Assembly: GCA_937773555.1 (NCBI GenBank)
Contig: CALJVT010000002.1
Span: 246,501 to 310,500, forward strand
Reading direction: 5' to 3'
Origin: an uncultured Pseudomonadales bacterium
Lineage (GTDB): Bacteria > Pseudomonadota > Gammaproteobacteria > Pseudomonadales > Balneatricaceae
Length of the DNA stretch: 64,000 nucleotides
Positions 52,738 through 60,747 of this stretch are shown here, one piece after another. The position numbers and the translations under genes are program-made. The notes below the pieces were generated by a model, which worked only from the letters and a program-made list of their open reading frames with translations, ran no database searches and was not told where the DNA came from. Positions within the stretch are counted from its first letter, which is position 1; each line of letters opens with the position of its first letter.

Positions 52738-53475
52738 ATGAAGAGATTAATCCTATTACTAGTAAGCCTTCCTTTATTATCGTCTTGCAGCGATCAGTGG
52801 GGCTGGTATGTTGTTGACCCAACGACTAAGACTGGACTGACCAACCTTAAATTTTTATTGAGTGGCTTAGAGCAAACCGTACTTATGTCATTTACGGCTA
52901 TTGCTATCTCTATGGTGGTTGGCTTGGCGGTGGCACTACCTGGGATGTCTTCTTCAAAGGGCTGGCGTCGTTTTAACCGAGTTTACGTTGAGGTAGTTCG
53001 AGCTGTTCCTATTCTTGTACTAATTTTGTGGGTGTACTACGGGTTGCCCCAGTTAATGGGCATTAGTATTGGTGTATTTGGCGCAGGTGTTCTTGCTTTA
53101 GCCTTATCTGATAGCGCATTTCAGGCAGAGATTTTTCGTGCTGGGATTCAGTCGGTCAACCGGGGTCAATATGAAGCGGCTCGTACCTTATCACTAAATT
53201 ACGTAGACACAATGCGGTTTGTGATTTTGCCGCAGGCCATCAAACGAATCCTGCCAGCGTTGGGGAACCAGTTTGTGTACATGCTAAAAATGTCATCGTT
53301 GGTATCAGTTATTGGAATGCAGGAACTTACTCGCAAGGCCAATGAGCTTGTAGTGACCGAATACCGCCCGCTTGAGATTTATACCATTTTAGTGCTCGAA
53401 TACCTGGTGTTAATTTTAGCAGTGTCTGGGGTGTTTCGTTGGTTTGAGTCGCGTATGCAAAGCGATGAAAGGTAG
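52738..53475 (+). CDS. Polar amino acid ABC transporter permease with lipoprotein-like N-terminus
   Basis: A 245-residue HisMQ-type permease with five predicted helices and the EAA loop (QYEAARTLSLNYVDTMRFVILPQAIKR, about 140-166). Unusually the first 17 residues read as a signal with a lipobox-like LLSSC-S end, where such permeases have a cytoplasmic start and a TM helix only at about 38. Only one permease is present, so it likely works as a homodimer. The gene is followed 14 bases later by the AhpD-like gene. The N-terminal oddity could be a genuine lipoprotein anchor or chance. Confidence 0.9.
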   Translation: MKRLILLLVSLPLLSSCSDQWGWYVVDPTTKTGLTNLKFLLSGLEQTVLMSFTAIAISMVVGLAVALPGMSSSKGWRRFNRVYVEVVRAVPILVLILWVYYGLPQLMGISIGVFGAGVLALALSDSAFQAEIFRAGIQSVNRGQYEAARTLSLNYVDTMRFVILPQAIKRILPALGNQFVYMLKMSSLVSVIGMQELTRKANELVVTEYRPLEIYTILVLEYLVLILAVSGVFRWFESRMQSDER

Positions 53476-53489
53476 AGGAGGTAGAGTTA

Positions 53490-54074
53490 ATGAGTGCTTG
53501 GATAGAAATGATTAATGATGACGTTGCAAGCCCAGAACTAATGGACGCTTTGAGCTTGGCTCGAACTCCTCACGGCACAGTGGACAACGTGATGAGGGTC
53601 CACTCTCTGCGGCCTAATACCATGCTTGGCCATGTAAAATTATATCGTGCTGCATTACACGATGACGCCAACACCCTACCTATGTGGTTGCAGGAGGTCA
53701 TTGGCTCTTATGTGTCAATGCTCAATGAATGCTCTTATTCTTATGCGAACCATTGGGCTAATGCGAGTCATTTAATAGGTAGCCCAGAGCGTGCTTTAGA
53801 CGTTGAGAAGGCACTTCGTCGACAGCGCCCACAGCAAGTATTTGAGGGTGCTGAATTAGCCCTAATGCACTACACCCAAAAGTTAACACTTACACCGGCT
53901 GCTATGGTGCAAGCAGATGTGCAAGCCCTGCAAAACGCTGGGCTAAGTGATGGTGAAATTTTAGAGGCTAATCAAATTATAGGTTATTTTAGCTATGTGA
54001 ATCGGTGTTTGAATGGCCTGGGAGTCACAACAGATGGAGATACTGTTGGTTACTATAGCGGGAGTAGTGATTGA
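53490..54074 (+). CDS. AhpD/carboxymuconolactone-decarboxylase-like peroxidase
   Basis: A 194-residue alkylhydroperoxidase-fold protein. The core reads NECSYSYANHWANA, where the AhpD family normally has CxxC followed by His; here a single Cys with SYANH is present, as in the uncharacterised peroxidase-related group. The N-terminal part is HSLRPNTMLGHVKLYRAALH and the C-terminal part contains LSDGEILEANQIIGYFSYVNR. It may protect against peroxide in oxidative degradation of amines or act on a lactone. It lies within the transport operon between permease and 2OG oxygenase genes. Confidence 0.85.
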   Translation: MSAWIEMINDDVASPELMDALSLARTPHGTVDNVMRVHSLRPNTMLGHVKLYRAALHDDANTLPMWLQEVIGSYVSMLNECSYSYANHWANASHLIGSPERALDVEKALRRQRPQQVFEGAELALMHYTQKLTLTPAAMVQADVQALQNAGLSDGEILEANQIIGYFSYVNRCLNGLGVTTDGDTVGYYSGSSD

Positions 54075-54076
54075 TT

Positions 54077-55024
54077 ATGGCTAAGGTAACCCAAGTGAGT
54101 GCTGACCAAATACCTGTGATTGATATCTCCTCTTTGGTGAATGGAGAAGCTGATATTGAGGTGGCGAAGAGCTTACACCAAGCAAGCCAAGAGTTGGGGT
54201 TTTTATATATTACCGGTCATGGCTTAGATCCTCACCTAATCAAACAACTCTATCAATCTGGATTGGCATTTTTCCGTGCCCCTGCAGAGCAAAAAAAATT
54301 GGTAGGGGTATCGCAAAATCACCGTGGATGGTTGGGTTCTGGGCAGGCAAAAATGGATGATAAGGCACTGTCTGATTTCAAAGAAAGTTATATCTGGGGT
54401 ATTGAAGATGTGTGCCACCAAGAAGACCACTTTTTGCGAGGTAGCAATACTTGGCCAGACTTTGTACCGCAGCTTAAGACCCTAGGTAGTGCCTACTTAA
54501 CGCAGGCCCATGAGGTTGCTCACCATCTAATGCGTGGTTTTGCACTGGGCCTTGGGCTGGAAGAGGGCTTCTTTTTAAAGACGACTGAGAAGCCTTTAAG
54601 TCGAGCTTCATTAGTCTATTATCCTAATCAGGAAGATAACAATCCCAACCAGTTTGGGGTGGGCCCACACACTGACTTTGGAACCTTAACTTTACTTTGC
54701 CAAGACCAAGTGGGTGGCCTGCAGGTACAGGACGTTAACGGCCAGTGGCTAGAGGCTCCACCTATTGAAGGTAGTTTGGTAGTTAATGTGGGTGACCTGC
54801 TCAGTCATTGGACTGATGGTGCCTACAAGTCAACGCCTCATCGTGTAATAAACAGTTCGGGGTACGAACGATTATCCATAGTATTGGCTTATGACCCTAA
54901 CCCAGAGACGGTAATAGACCCAAGGTCTGTTATTGGCACCAATTATAAGGGTGACCTAGCCGCTATTACCTGTGGTGACTATCTGGATAGGCGTTTTAAG
55001 AAAGCCTTTTCATACCGGAATTAA
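54077..55024 (+). CDS. 2-oxoglutarate/Fe(II) oxygenase (isopenicillin-N-synthase family)
   Basis: A 315-residue cupin-fold oxygenase. The iron triad is His198 and Asp200 in GPHTDFGTLTLL and the distal His in STPHRVINSS; Arg after it for 2-oxoglutarate is in SGYERLSIV. The N-terminal motif DISSLVNGEA...TGHGLD is typical of the IPNS/flavanone-like group. ATG 54077 is chosen over TTG 54071 because it starts right after the AhpD stop (54074). It would hydroxylate a small molecule; the context suggests an N-methyl compound, which is inferred only. Confidence 0.9.
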   Translation: MAKVTQVSADQIPVIDISSLVNGEADIEVAKSLHQASQELGFLYITGHGLDPHLIKQLYQSGLAFFRAPAEQKKLVGVSQNHRGWLGSGQAKMDDKALSDFKESYIWGIEDVCHQEDHFLRGSNTWPDFVPQLKTLGSAYLTQAHEVAHHLMRGFALGLGLEEGFFLKTTEKPLSRASLVYYPNQEDNNPNQFGVGPHTDFGTLTLLCQDQVGGLQVQDVNGQWLEAPPIEGSLVVNVGDLLSHWTDGAYKSTPHRVINSSGYERLSIVLAYDPNPETVIDPRSVIGTNYKGDLAAITCGDYLDRRFKKAFSYRN

Positions 55025-55027
55025 CCT

Positions 55028-55615
55028 ATGAGTGAAATAGAAACGTCTAACAACCTTGATGTAGCACTAGGGTCGGCCTTACGTGACATTCGAAAATCCC
55101 ATAACCTCACTGCACGCGCCCTGGCACAAAAGTCTGGCGTATCTGCAGCCATGATAAGCCGCCTTGAACGAGGCCACGCATCGGCTTCAATGGCCACCTT
55201 GAGTGCACTTAGTCAGGCACTCAATGTGCCATTGGTGAGTCTGTTTCGAGAGATCGCAACAGAACATTCTGACTATACCCACGTTAAGAGTGGCGAAGGC
55301 CTAGTCTCTACTCGCATTGTGGGAAACCATAGTCATCAATATGTCAGTTTGGCTCAACATACCCGGAGTGAACTACAATTTGAGGCAAGATCCGTCACTC
55401 TAGTGCGGCAAGAGTCCCATCCTCCGCAGTATGTTAGCCATGGAGTTGTTTTTGTATATGCCTTGCAAGGGCAGGCTATTTACCAATATGGTCAGCGTGA
55501 CTTTGTGTTGAATCCAGGCGATAGCATCAGTGTTGATGCAGAATTAAGTCATGGTTTTACTGAAGTAGTCACTGAAACCTTTACGTTTTTAACGGTGCAG
55601 GCAGAGCGTCAATGA
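55028..55615 (+). CDS. XRE-family regulator with cupin domain
   Basis: A 195-residue regulator: N-terminal Cro/C1-type HTH (about 14-70, LRDIRKSHNLTARALAQKSGVSAAMISRLERG) and a C-terminal cupin sensing domain (about 120-190, with VFVYALQGQAIYQYGQRDFVLNPGDSISVDAELSHGF). XRE-cupin proteins often control catabolic operons in response to small ligands. It starts three bases after the 2OG oxygenase stop, so it regulates its own operon, and it overlaps the next gene by four bases. Confidence 0.93.
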   Translation: MSEIETSNNLDVALGSALRDIRKSHNLTARALAQKSGVSAAMISRLERGHASASMATLSALSQALNVPLVSLFREIATEHSDYTHVKSGEGLVSTRIVGNHSHQYVSLAQHTRSELQFEARSVTLVRQESHPPQYVSHGVVFVYALQGQAIYQYGQRDFVLNPGDSISVDAELSHGFTEVVTETFTFLTVQAERQ

Positions 55616-56661
55616 AAACTAATTTAGACCTAGGTTTAACCAATCTTTTGCGAGGAGCAATTGACCTCAAGCCCGGGCAGCGGGTACTTCTGGTGCAGGA
55701 AAACCCAAAGTATGGTTGGTACGATAGCGATCTACCTAAGGCGCTCCATGCCTTCGCAGTTGACAAGCTTGGAGTGGTGGTTGAGGTGCTAAAGGTTAAA
55801 GAGCCAACCAACAGCCCACACCCAAAATTAGAGCAGATGTTAAAAGAGCAGCATTGGGATTGGATTATATTTTTAGCACGTATTGGCGATCAAGATCGGT
55901 TTAAGACTCATGATCAAGGGCCAAGAAAACTGATGACCTACGCCCGCACCAAGGAACAGTTGCAAAGTGGTTTGGGTACTGTGCCTCATTCGGCGATGGT
56001 GGCGCTAAAAACAGCAGTAAATGAGATTCTTGATAGTGCCAAATATATTGAAATTACTTGCCCCTTTGGTACTCAGTTGGTTGGAAAGCCGTCTAAATTT
56101 ATAGGCCAAGCCTCTAAAGATGTGGCAGTTGTTCGCTTTCCAGCTGCAATTAGTAAACCCATTTCTGCCAATACATTCAGTGGCCAAGCTGCATTTCGCC
56201 ATGGCTTAGCGCCAACTGGTTCCAAAGTATATTCACCCGCGTGCCTGCCGTTGCCTGAGGGCATTATTGCAGTAATAGACAAAGGGCGAATTTGTTCATT
56301 TCAAGGCGATGCTGCTGACATTCTTGCTGCTGAAGATCACTATAAAAGAGTGGCAAGCCAGTTCAATATTGATCCGTGGTTAGTAGACTCCTGGCATTTT
56401 GGGTTTCATCCGGCCACAGCGCACCCATTGAACCCCCAGGTAGATTTAGACCGCTGGGCCAACACGATGTTTACAAGTCCTCGCTTTTTGCACTTCCACA
56501 CCTGTGGTAACTACCCACCGGGTGAAATTTGCGGCATGGTGGAAGACCCCACTGTTAAGATTGATGGCGTAGCCTTGTTGCAAGACAGACACTTAATGGC
56601 GTGCAACTTTAGCGCTATTGCTAAGGTGGGACAATGTTGGCCAGAATTAAAACTGCTGTAA
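55612..56661 (+). CDS. Aminopeptidase M29-like (aminopeptidase T-type) protein
   Basis: A 349-residue protein resembling the thermophilic aminopeptidase (M29) fold: an N-terminal alpha/beta part (MGLTNLLRGAIDLKPGQRVLLVQ), then metal-site candidates in ITCPFGTQLVGK, HGLAPTGSKVYSPACLPLPEG and GFHPATAHPLNPQVDL. The match is weak and residues are not those of a proven peptidase, so it could be a different hydrolase of the same superfamily. It is translationally coupled to the XRE-cupin gene and followed by an amine-oxidase-type gene. Confidence 0.6.
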   Translation: MKTNLDLGLTNLLRGAIDLKPGQRVLLVQENPKYGWYDSDLPKALHAFAVDKLGVVVEVLKVKEPTNSPHPKLEQMLKEQHWDWIIFLARIGDQDRFKTHDQGPRKLMTYARTKEQLQSGLGTVPHSAMVALKTAVNEILDSAKYIEITCPFGTQLVGKPSKFIGQASKDVAVVRFPAAISKPISANTFSGQAAFRHGLAPTGSKVYSPACLPLPEGIIAVIDKGRICSFQGDAADILAAEDHYKRVASQFNIDPWLVDSWHFGFHPATAHPLNPQVDLDRWANTMFTSPRFLHFHTCGNYPPGEICGMVEDPTVKIDGVALLQDRHLMACNFSAIAKVGQCWPELKLL

Positions 56662-56704
56662 CCTAAACATGGAGTGGCTCATAGAGCTTAAAGAGGATAA
56701 ATTG

Positions 56705-58009
56705 ATGAATAAAAGGTATGACGCTATTATTATAGGCGCTGGTATTATTGGTGCAGCTATCGCTTTGGGTTTAGCTCGAAAAGGTAAAAAAACACTCAAT
56801 ATAGATTCCTTACCAGCTGCAGGCTATGGCAGCACTAGCGGCTCCTGCGCCATTATTAGGCCTTATTACTCCACTATTGAGACCAGTGCTATAGCACACG
56901 AAAGCCACCTTTACTGGAGCAATTGGAGTGAGTTTTTGCAAACAGAAGATGAGCGTGGCCACATTAAGTACCATGCTGTAGGTTGTTTGGTGGCAAAAAC
57001 TGATAATAATCAACACTTGCGGCCTACTATGGCTATTTTAGACACCATTGGAGCTCCTTACCAAGAATTGGATCAGGCGCAGTATCTAGCCCGCATGCCT
57101 ATTTTTAACTTAGAATCCTATACGCCAGCTAAGCGTCCAGACGACGAAGGCTTTGGTGAAGCTAATGGTAAAAAAATTGGTGGTGGTGTATTTTTCCCTG
57201 ATGGCGGCTACGTTAGTGACCCACAATTGGCGACACATAACCTACAGCGGGCTGCCGAGGCCCAAGGTTCAAGTTTTCAATTTAACACTAAAGTGGCGTC
57301 TATACGGCAGCAAGATGGGCGGGTTGTTGGTGTTACTTTGGTTAATGGAGATCAAATTGATGCCCCTGTTGTAGTGAATGCGGCAGGACCTCATTCAGCA
57401 AAAATAAATGCGATGGTGGGTGCTGAGAATGATATGAAGATCACTACTCGGGCCTTACGGCACGAAGTGGCGCATGTGCCTTCACCTTCTGGCTTTAATT
57501 TTGAACAACAAGGCTGCGTTTGTTCCGACAGTGATATTCATGCCTATTGTCGTCCAGAAACAGGCAATCATATACTTATTGGTAGTGAAGACCCTGACTG
57601 CGATGATCAGCAGTGGGTTGACCCGGATGACTACAATAAAGATTTTACAGATCAATGGCGGGTGCAGGCCCTACGTTTAGCTCAGCGCATCCAAACACTG
57701 CCTATTCCCAACCAAGCTAAAGGAGTGGTTGAATTGTATGATGTGACCCCAGACTGGGCCCCAATTTATGATAAATCCTGTGTGCCTGGTTATTACATGG
57801 CTATTGGCACCAGTGGCAACCAATTTAAAAACGCGCCTATCGTCAGTGAGATGATGGCACAATTAATTATGGCATGTGAAGATGGGCACGACCACGATCA
57901 AGAACCTGTGGTGTTTAACCTTAAATACTCCGGCCGTGCCATTAATTTGGGCGTATTTTCTCGTAATCGTAAAATAAACCCAAACAGCACAGGAACAGTG
58001 CTGGGCTAA
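56705..58009 (+). CDS. FAD-dependent amine/D-amino-acid oxidase family protein
   Basis: A 434-residue DAO-family flavoprotein from ATG 56705 (AGAGGA upstream); the frame extends to 56669 but the first 12 residues look non-native. The FAD motif IIIGAGIIGAAIALGLARKG at 7-26, TSGSCAIIRPYYS, GVFFPDGGYVSDPQLATHNLQRAAEAQG and the C-terminal GHxxK-like YYMAIGTSGNQFKNAPIVSEMMA are typical of sarcosine/glycine oxidases. It probably oxidises an N-methyl or secondary amino acid imported by the upstream system. It is the last gene of this operon. Confidence 0.92.
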   Translation: MNKRYDAIIIGAGIIGAAIALGLARKGKKTLNIDSLPAAGYGSTSGSCAIIRPYYSTIETSAIAHESHLYWSNWSEFLQTEDERGHIKYHAVGCLVAKTDNNQHLRPTMAILDTIGAPYQELDQAQYLARMPIFNLESYTPAKRPDDEGFGEANGKKIGGGVFFPDGGYVSDPQLATHNLQRAAEAQGSSFQFNTKVASIRQQDGRVVGVTLVNGDQIDAPVVVNAAGPHSAKINAMVGAENDMKITTRALRHEVAHVPSPSGFNFEQQGCVCSDSDIHAYCRPETGNHILIGSEDPDCDDQQWVDPDDYNKDFTDQWRVQALRLAQRIQTLPIPNQAKGVVELYDVTPDWAPIYDKSCVPGYYMAIGTSGNQFKNAPIVSEMMAQLIMACEDGHDHDQEPVVFNLKYSGRAINLGVFSRNRKINPNSTGTVLG

Positions 58010-58034
58010 CTAAAAAGGCATAGGTTGTTATGGT

Positions 58035-59033
58035 TTATGAAACCTGGGTTAACCAACCAAAGCGATCCTCAGCGAGGCCAAACTGGATGTCATTTAAGGC
58101 TTTGCGAAGCTTAATGGTGATGGGGCCTGGCTTACCTGTACCTAAGGTATAGTCCTTACCTTGGTGGATTAACGTGCCCACTGGCGTCAGTACCGCAGCA
58201 GTGCCTGAGAGAGCAGCCTCTGCACCAGGTTGAGCACTACGTTCAATTAACTCAGCAACACTGAGGTTGCGCTCGCTTACAGTCAGCCCCATTTCAGCAG
58301 CTAAGGTGAGCACGGATGCTCGGGTAACGCCATGTAAAAAGGTCGAATCTAAGGCTTTAGTCACTAGCTCATTACCTTCAATCAACATAAAGTTAGTGGC
58401 CGCTGTTTCCTGCACATCACCATCAGGACAGAATAATACTTGGTCAGCCTTATGCTCAACCCTCGCCTTATTTAACATTTGTAAGGCACTGGCATAGTTA
58501 CCTCCACTTTTTACCATGCCCATGTGGGGTGCGCAGCGCATGCCCACTTCATCAATGAGTATGCGCAGTGTGGCATCACCTCCCGCAAAATAATCACCTA
58601 CAGGTGAAGCCAATACATAGAGCATAGAGTGAGCAGAAGGCGCAGCAGCTTTGCCGATGGCAGCCTCTGTACCTAAATGAGTGGGTCGCAAATATAGAGT
58701 GCCTGGAGACGCAGGAATTTCATCGGCGTAACGGCTCACCAAGTCAAGGATCATGGTGCTAAGCATGTTTTTATCTACTGCCGGTAAAGATAACAAACGG
58801 CTACTTTGTGCCATGCGTTCGATATTTTGGTCCATGCGAAATATGTGATTGCTACCATTGGGGTGACGAAACGCCTTTAATCCCTCAAAACAAGTACTAG
58901 CGTAATGCAATACATGGGCCCCAGGATGAAAGGAAATACTGTCGCTTGGCACTAAACTTGGAGTGCTCCATTTGTTGCCGTCAAAAGTAGTTAAAGCCAT
59001 TTCAGGGACAAATTGTGTGCCGAACGCAGTCAT
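58035..59033 (-). CDS. ilvE: Branched-chain amino acid aminotransferase, class IV (type II)
   Basis: A 332-residue fold-type IV PLP enzyme that interconverts branched-chain amino acids and 2-oxo acids. The PLP Lys lies in GMVKSGGNYASALQ; YLRPTHLGTEAAIG, SPVGDYFAGG and GDVQETAATNFMLIEG (phosphate-binding) are typical of the longer type II enzyme. Length and motifs are normal. It is convergent with the FAD oxidase gene, and its start faces the cobalamin riboswitch region. Confidence 0.95.
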   Translation of the reverse strand: MTAFGTQFVPEMALTTFDGNKWSTPSLVPSDSISFHPGAHVLHYASTCFEGLKAFRHPNGSNHIFRMDQNIERMAQSSRLLSLPAVDKNMLSTMILDLVSRYADEIPASPGTLYLRPTHLGTEAAIGKAAAPSAHSMLYVLASPVGDYFAGGDATLRILIDEVGMRCAPHMGMVKSGGNYASALQMLNKARVEHKADQVLFCPDGDVQETAATNFMLIEGNELVTKALDSTFLHGVTRASVLTLAAEMGLTVSERNLSVAELIERSAQPGAEAALSGTAAVLTPVGTLIHQGKDYTLGTGKPGPITIKLRKALNDIQFGLAEDRFGWLTQVS

Positions 59034-59246
59034 AGTTATCTCACTATCAATAGGTGTGTCATTTAGCCGACCATCATACCATCGCTAGAGACGCTTTTTC
59101 GAGTGGTTGGTGCTAAGTTTGAGTAAAAATACACTGTCTATTACCCTGTTAGGTAGCAGGTTTGATGGGTAATTCTGTGCGAAGAGTCGCGTGTTGAATA
59201 AAACCTCTCGTATTAAGGCTTCAAAATCTAACCGATTTGGCATAAA

Positions 59247-59363
59247 GTAGGCCCCGTAGGTGGCTACAAGAATTTAGCTTTAACGGGAAACAGTCAAACT
59301 AAGAACTGTGCTGCCCCCGCAACGGTAAACAAGCATTGCTTGTTAGCCCGGAGACCGGCCTAC
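59247..59363 (+). ncRNA. Cobalamin (B12) riboswitch
   Basis: A clear AdoCbl aptamer. The closing stem P1 pairs GTAGGCC (59247-59253) with GGCCTAC (59357-59363); the conserved CTGCCCCCGCAACGGTA core is at 59311-59327 and the B12 box AGCCCGGAGACCGGCC at 59345-59360. The GGGAAACAGTC segment is the expected P3-P6 strand. It precedes cbtB by 65 bases and should shut the cobalt uptake genes when cobalamin is plentiful. Confidence 0.95.
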
Positions 59364-59370
59364 AACTTAT

Positions 59371-59410
59371 GGGTTTAATACCCGCTAACACTAATTTTTA
59401 TCGTGCGGGT
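59371..59410 (+). promoter_or_regulatory. Riboswitch expression platform (competing hairpins)
   Basis: ACCC at 59380-59383 can pair either with GGGT at 59371-59374 or, as part of ACCCGC (59380-59385), with GCGGGT (59405-59410). The second hairpin ends eight bases before the GGAGG ribosome site of cbtB. The two pairings exclude each other, so ligand binding upstream may decide between them and so control translation. Confidence 0.55.
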
Positions 59411-59428
59411 GAGCACGTGGAGGAATAT

Positions 59429-59623
59429 ATGACAATGACGACAGTTACATCCAAGGCTAATACAACTGCACCAAGCCAGGTATTAGCGAGCACCAATGTA
59501 CAAATAGCTGCTGCTGCAATTTTAGGCATGGTGGTACTAATGGGTGTTGGTTTTGCACCAATGGATGTGGCACACAATGCAGCCCACGATACTCGCCACT
59601 CTTTTGCATTTCCTTGCCACTAA
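59429..59623 (+). CDS. cbtB: Cobalt transporter subunit CbtB
   Basis: A 64-residue single-helix protein. The start ATG 59429 is set by GGAGG at 59419-59423; the larger frame starting at 59336 overlaps the riboswitch and is rejected. It has one membrane helix (about 25-45) and the characteristic His-rich C-terminus HNAAHDTRHSFAFPCH, which binds cobalt. CbtB works with CbtA in B12-regulated cobalt uptake. The riboswitch upstream and cbtA downstream make the identity secure. Confidence 0.95.
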   Translation: MTMTTVTSKANTTAPSQVLASTNVQIAAAAILGMVVLMGVGFAPMDVAHNAAHDTRHSFAFPCH

Positions 59624-59652
59624 GGGCGACAGCCCTCTTTTAGGTTAATTTT

Positions 59653-60372
59653 ATGTTTCGTTCTATGGTGTTAGCTGCACTAGCTATAGCCTTGGTTGCA
59701 GGCTTAGTTTTGAGTGCTGTTCAAGCCCTCCATGTCTCTCCCATTATTTATGCAGCCGAAGTGTTTGAAATTGCTCAACCCGAAGTGACTGCCGCCTTCC
59801 ATGATGGCCATTCGCATACCCACAATGATGACGCTTGGGCTCCAACTGATGGGTTTGAACGTGTGGGTTTCACAATACTATCTAATGTTTTGTCAGCCTT
59901 TGGTTTTGCCATGGTCTTATTGGCGTGCATGTTTGTGGCGCGCGATAAGGCTGAATTGACAATTTCTTGGCTGAATGGCATTTTTTGGGGTTTAGCCGGC
60001 TACCTAACGTTCTTTGTGGTTCCAGCACTAGGCCTTTCTCCAGAGATCCCAAGTATGGAAGCAGCTGCAATTGAAGGTCGACAATCGTGGTGGTTTTTAG
60101 CTGTTATGGCTACAGGCTTAGCTATTGCCAGCTTAATTTTTTTGCCAGGGATTACTAAAGGTGTAGCACTGGTATTTATTGCTGCACCTTGGATTGTGGG
60201 TGCGCCCCACCCAGAAACGACTGGCTTTTTGCACCCAGATACACAAGCTGTGGCAACCTTAGAAGGCCTGCAATCGCAATTTATCTATGCCACAGCGCTG
60301 GCCAATGGCTTATTCTGGATCGTCTTGGGTAGCCTAACAGGCTACGTCGCTAAGCGGTTTATCAAAGCTTAA
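59653..60372 (+). CDS. cbtA: Cobalt transporter subunit CbtA
   Basis: A 239-residue membrane protein with about five helices. After an N-terminal helix (about 1-22) comes a His-rich segment HDGHSHTHNDDAW near 50-62, then GFERVGFTILSNVLSAFGFAMVLLACM. This is the known layout of CbtA, the main channel of the CbtAB cobalt permease. It lies 29 bases after cbtB and belongs to the same riboswitch-controlled transcript. Full length. Confidence 0.94.
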   Translation: MFRSMVLAALAIALVAGLVLSAVQALHVSPIIYAAEVFEIAQPEVTAAFHDGHSHTHNDDAWAPTDGFERVGFTILSNVLSAFGFAMVLLACMFVARDKAELTISWLNGIFWGLAGYLTFFVVPALGLSPEIPSMEAAAIEGRQSWWFLAVMATGLAIASLIFLPGITKGVALVFIAAPWIVGAPHPETTGFLHPDTQAVATLEGLQSQFIYATALANGLFWIVLGSLTGYVAKRFIKA

Positions 60373-60376
60373 TATT

Positions 60377-60709
60377 GTGGCAACTACGCAGCTAACCTAT
60401 GACTATGTGCTTGAATCTGTTTTTGGCACCTACTTGTCAGATCCAGAGGCGCTAAAGCTTAGGTTAGCTGACCTAGACACTGCCATAAGAATAACGGCTG
60501 ACGGCCTCAGTTTTAGTTTACCTGAACTTTATAATTTTGCGGGGCTGGAAACCAAAGGTGGTAATGAGCAATCTTATCTAAGCTTCAGGCGCTGTATTTA
60601 TGGCCAAAAAACCCAAGTAATGCTGCATACACTGGGTGGTGAGGTAGTGATCGCTCAGAATCACCAACACGTCAATAAAACAATATATCGGCTAAAGGCA
60701 TTGAGTTAA
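60377..60709 (+). CDS. Unknown 110-residue protein in the cobalt operon
   Basis: An intact frame from GTG 60377, four bases after the cbtA stop. No recognised domain; the N-terminal half is acidic (YLSDPEALKLRLADLDTAIR) and the C-terminal half is mixed with one Cys (RRCIYGQKTQVMLHTLGGEVVIAQNHQH, with two His). It has no membrane segment or signal peptide. Its placement between cbtA and a cobalt/nickel permease in a B12-controlled operon suggests a role in cobalt uptake or delivery, but that is inference. Confidence 0.6.
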   Translation: MATTQLTYDYVLESVFGTYLSDPEALKLRLADLDTAIRITADGLSFSLPELYNFAGLETKGGNEQSYLSFRRCIYGQKTQVMLHTLGGEVVIAQNHQHVNKTIYRLKALS

Positions 60710-60714
60710 TAAGT

Positions 60715-60726
60715 GATGACGTCATC
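60715..60726. promoter_or_regulatory. 12-bp palindrome before the NiCoT-like gene
   Basis: GATGACGTCATC is a perfect palindrome located between the unknown gene and the next permease, a possible internal operator. Confidence 0.4.
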
Positions 60727-60747
60727 TGTTAAATAAAAGGGGGTGAA

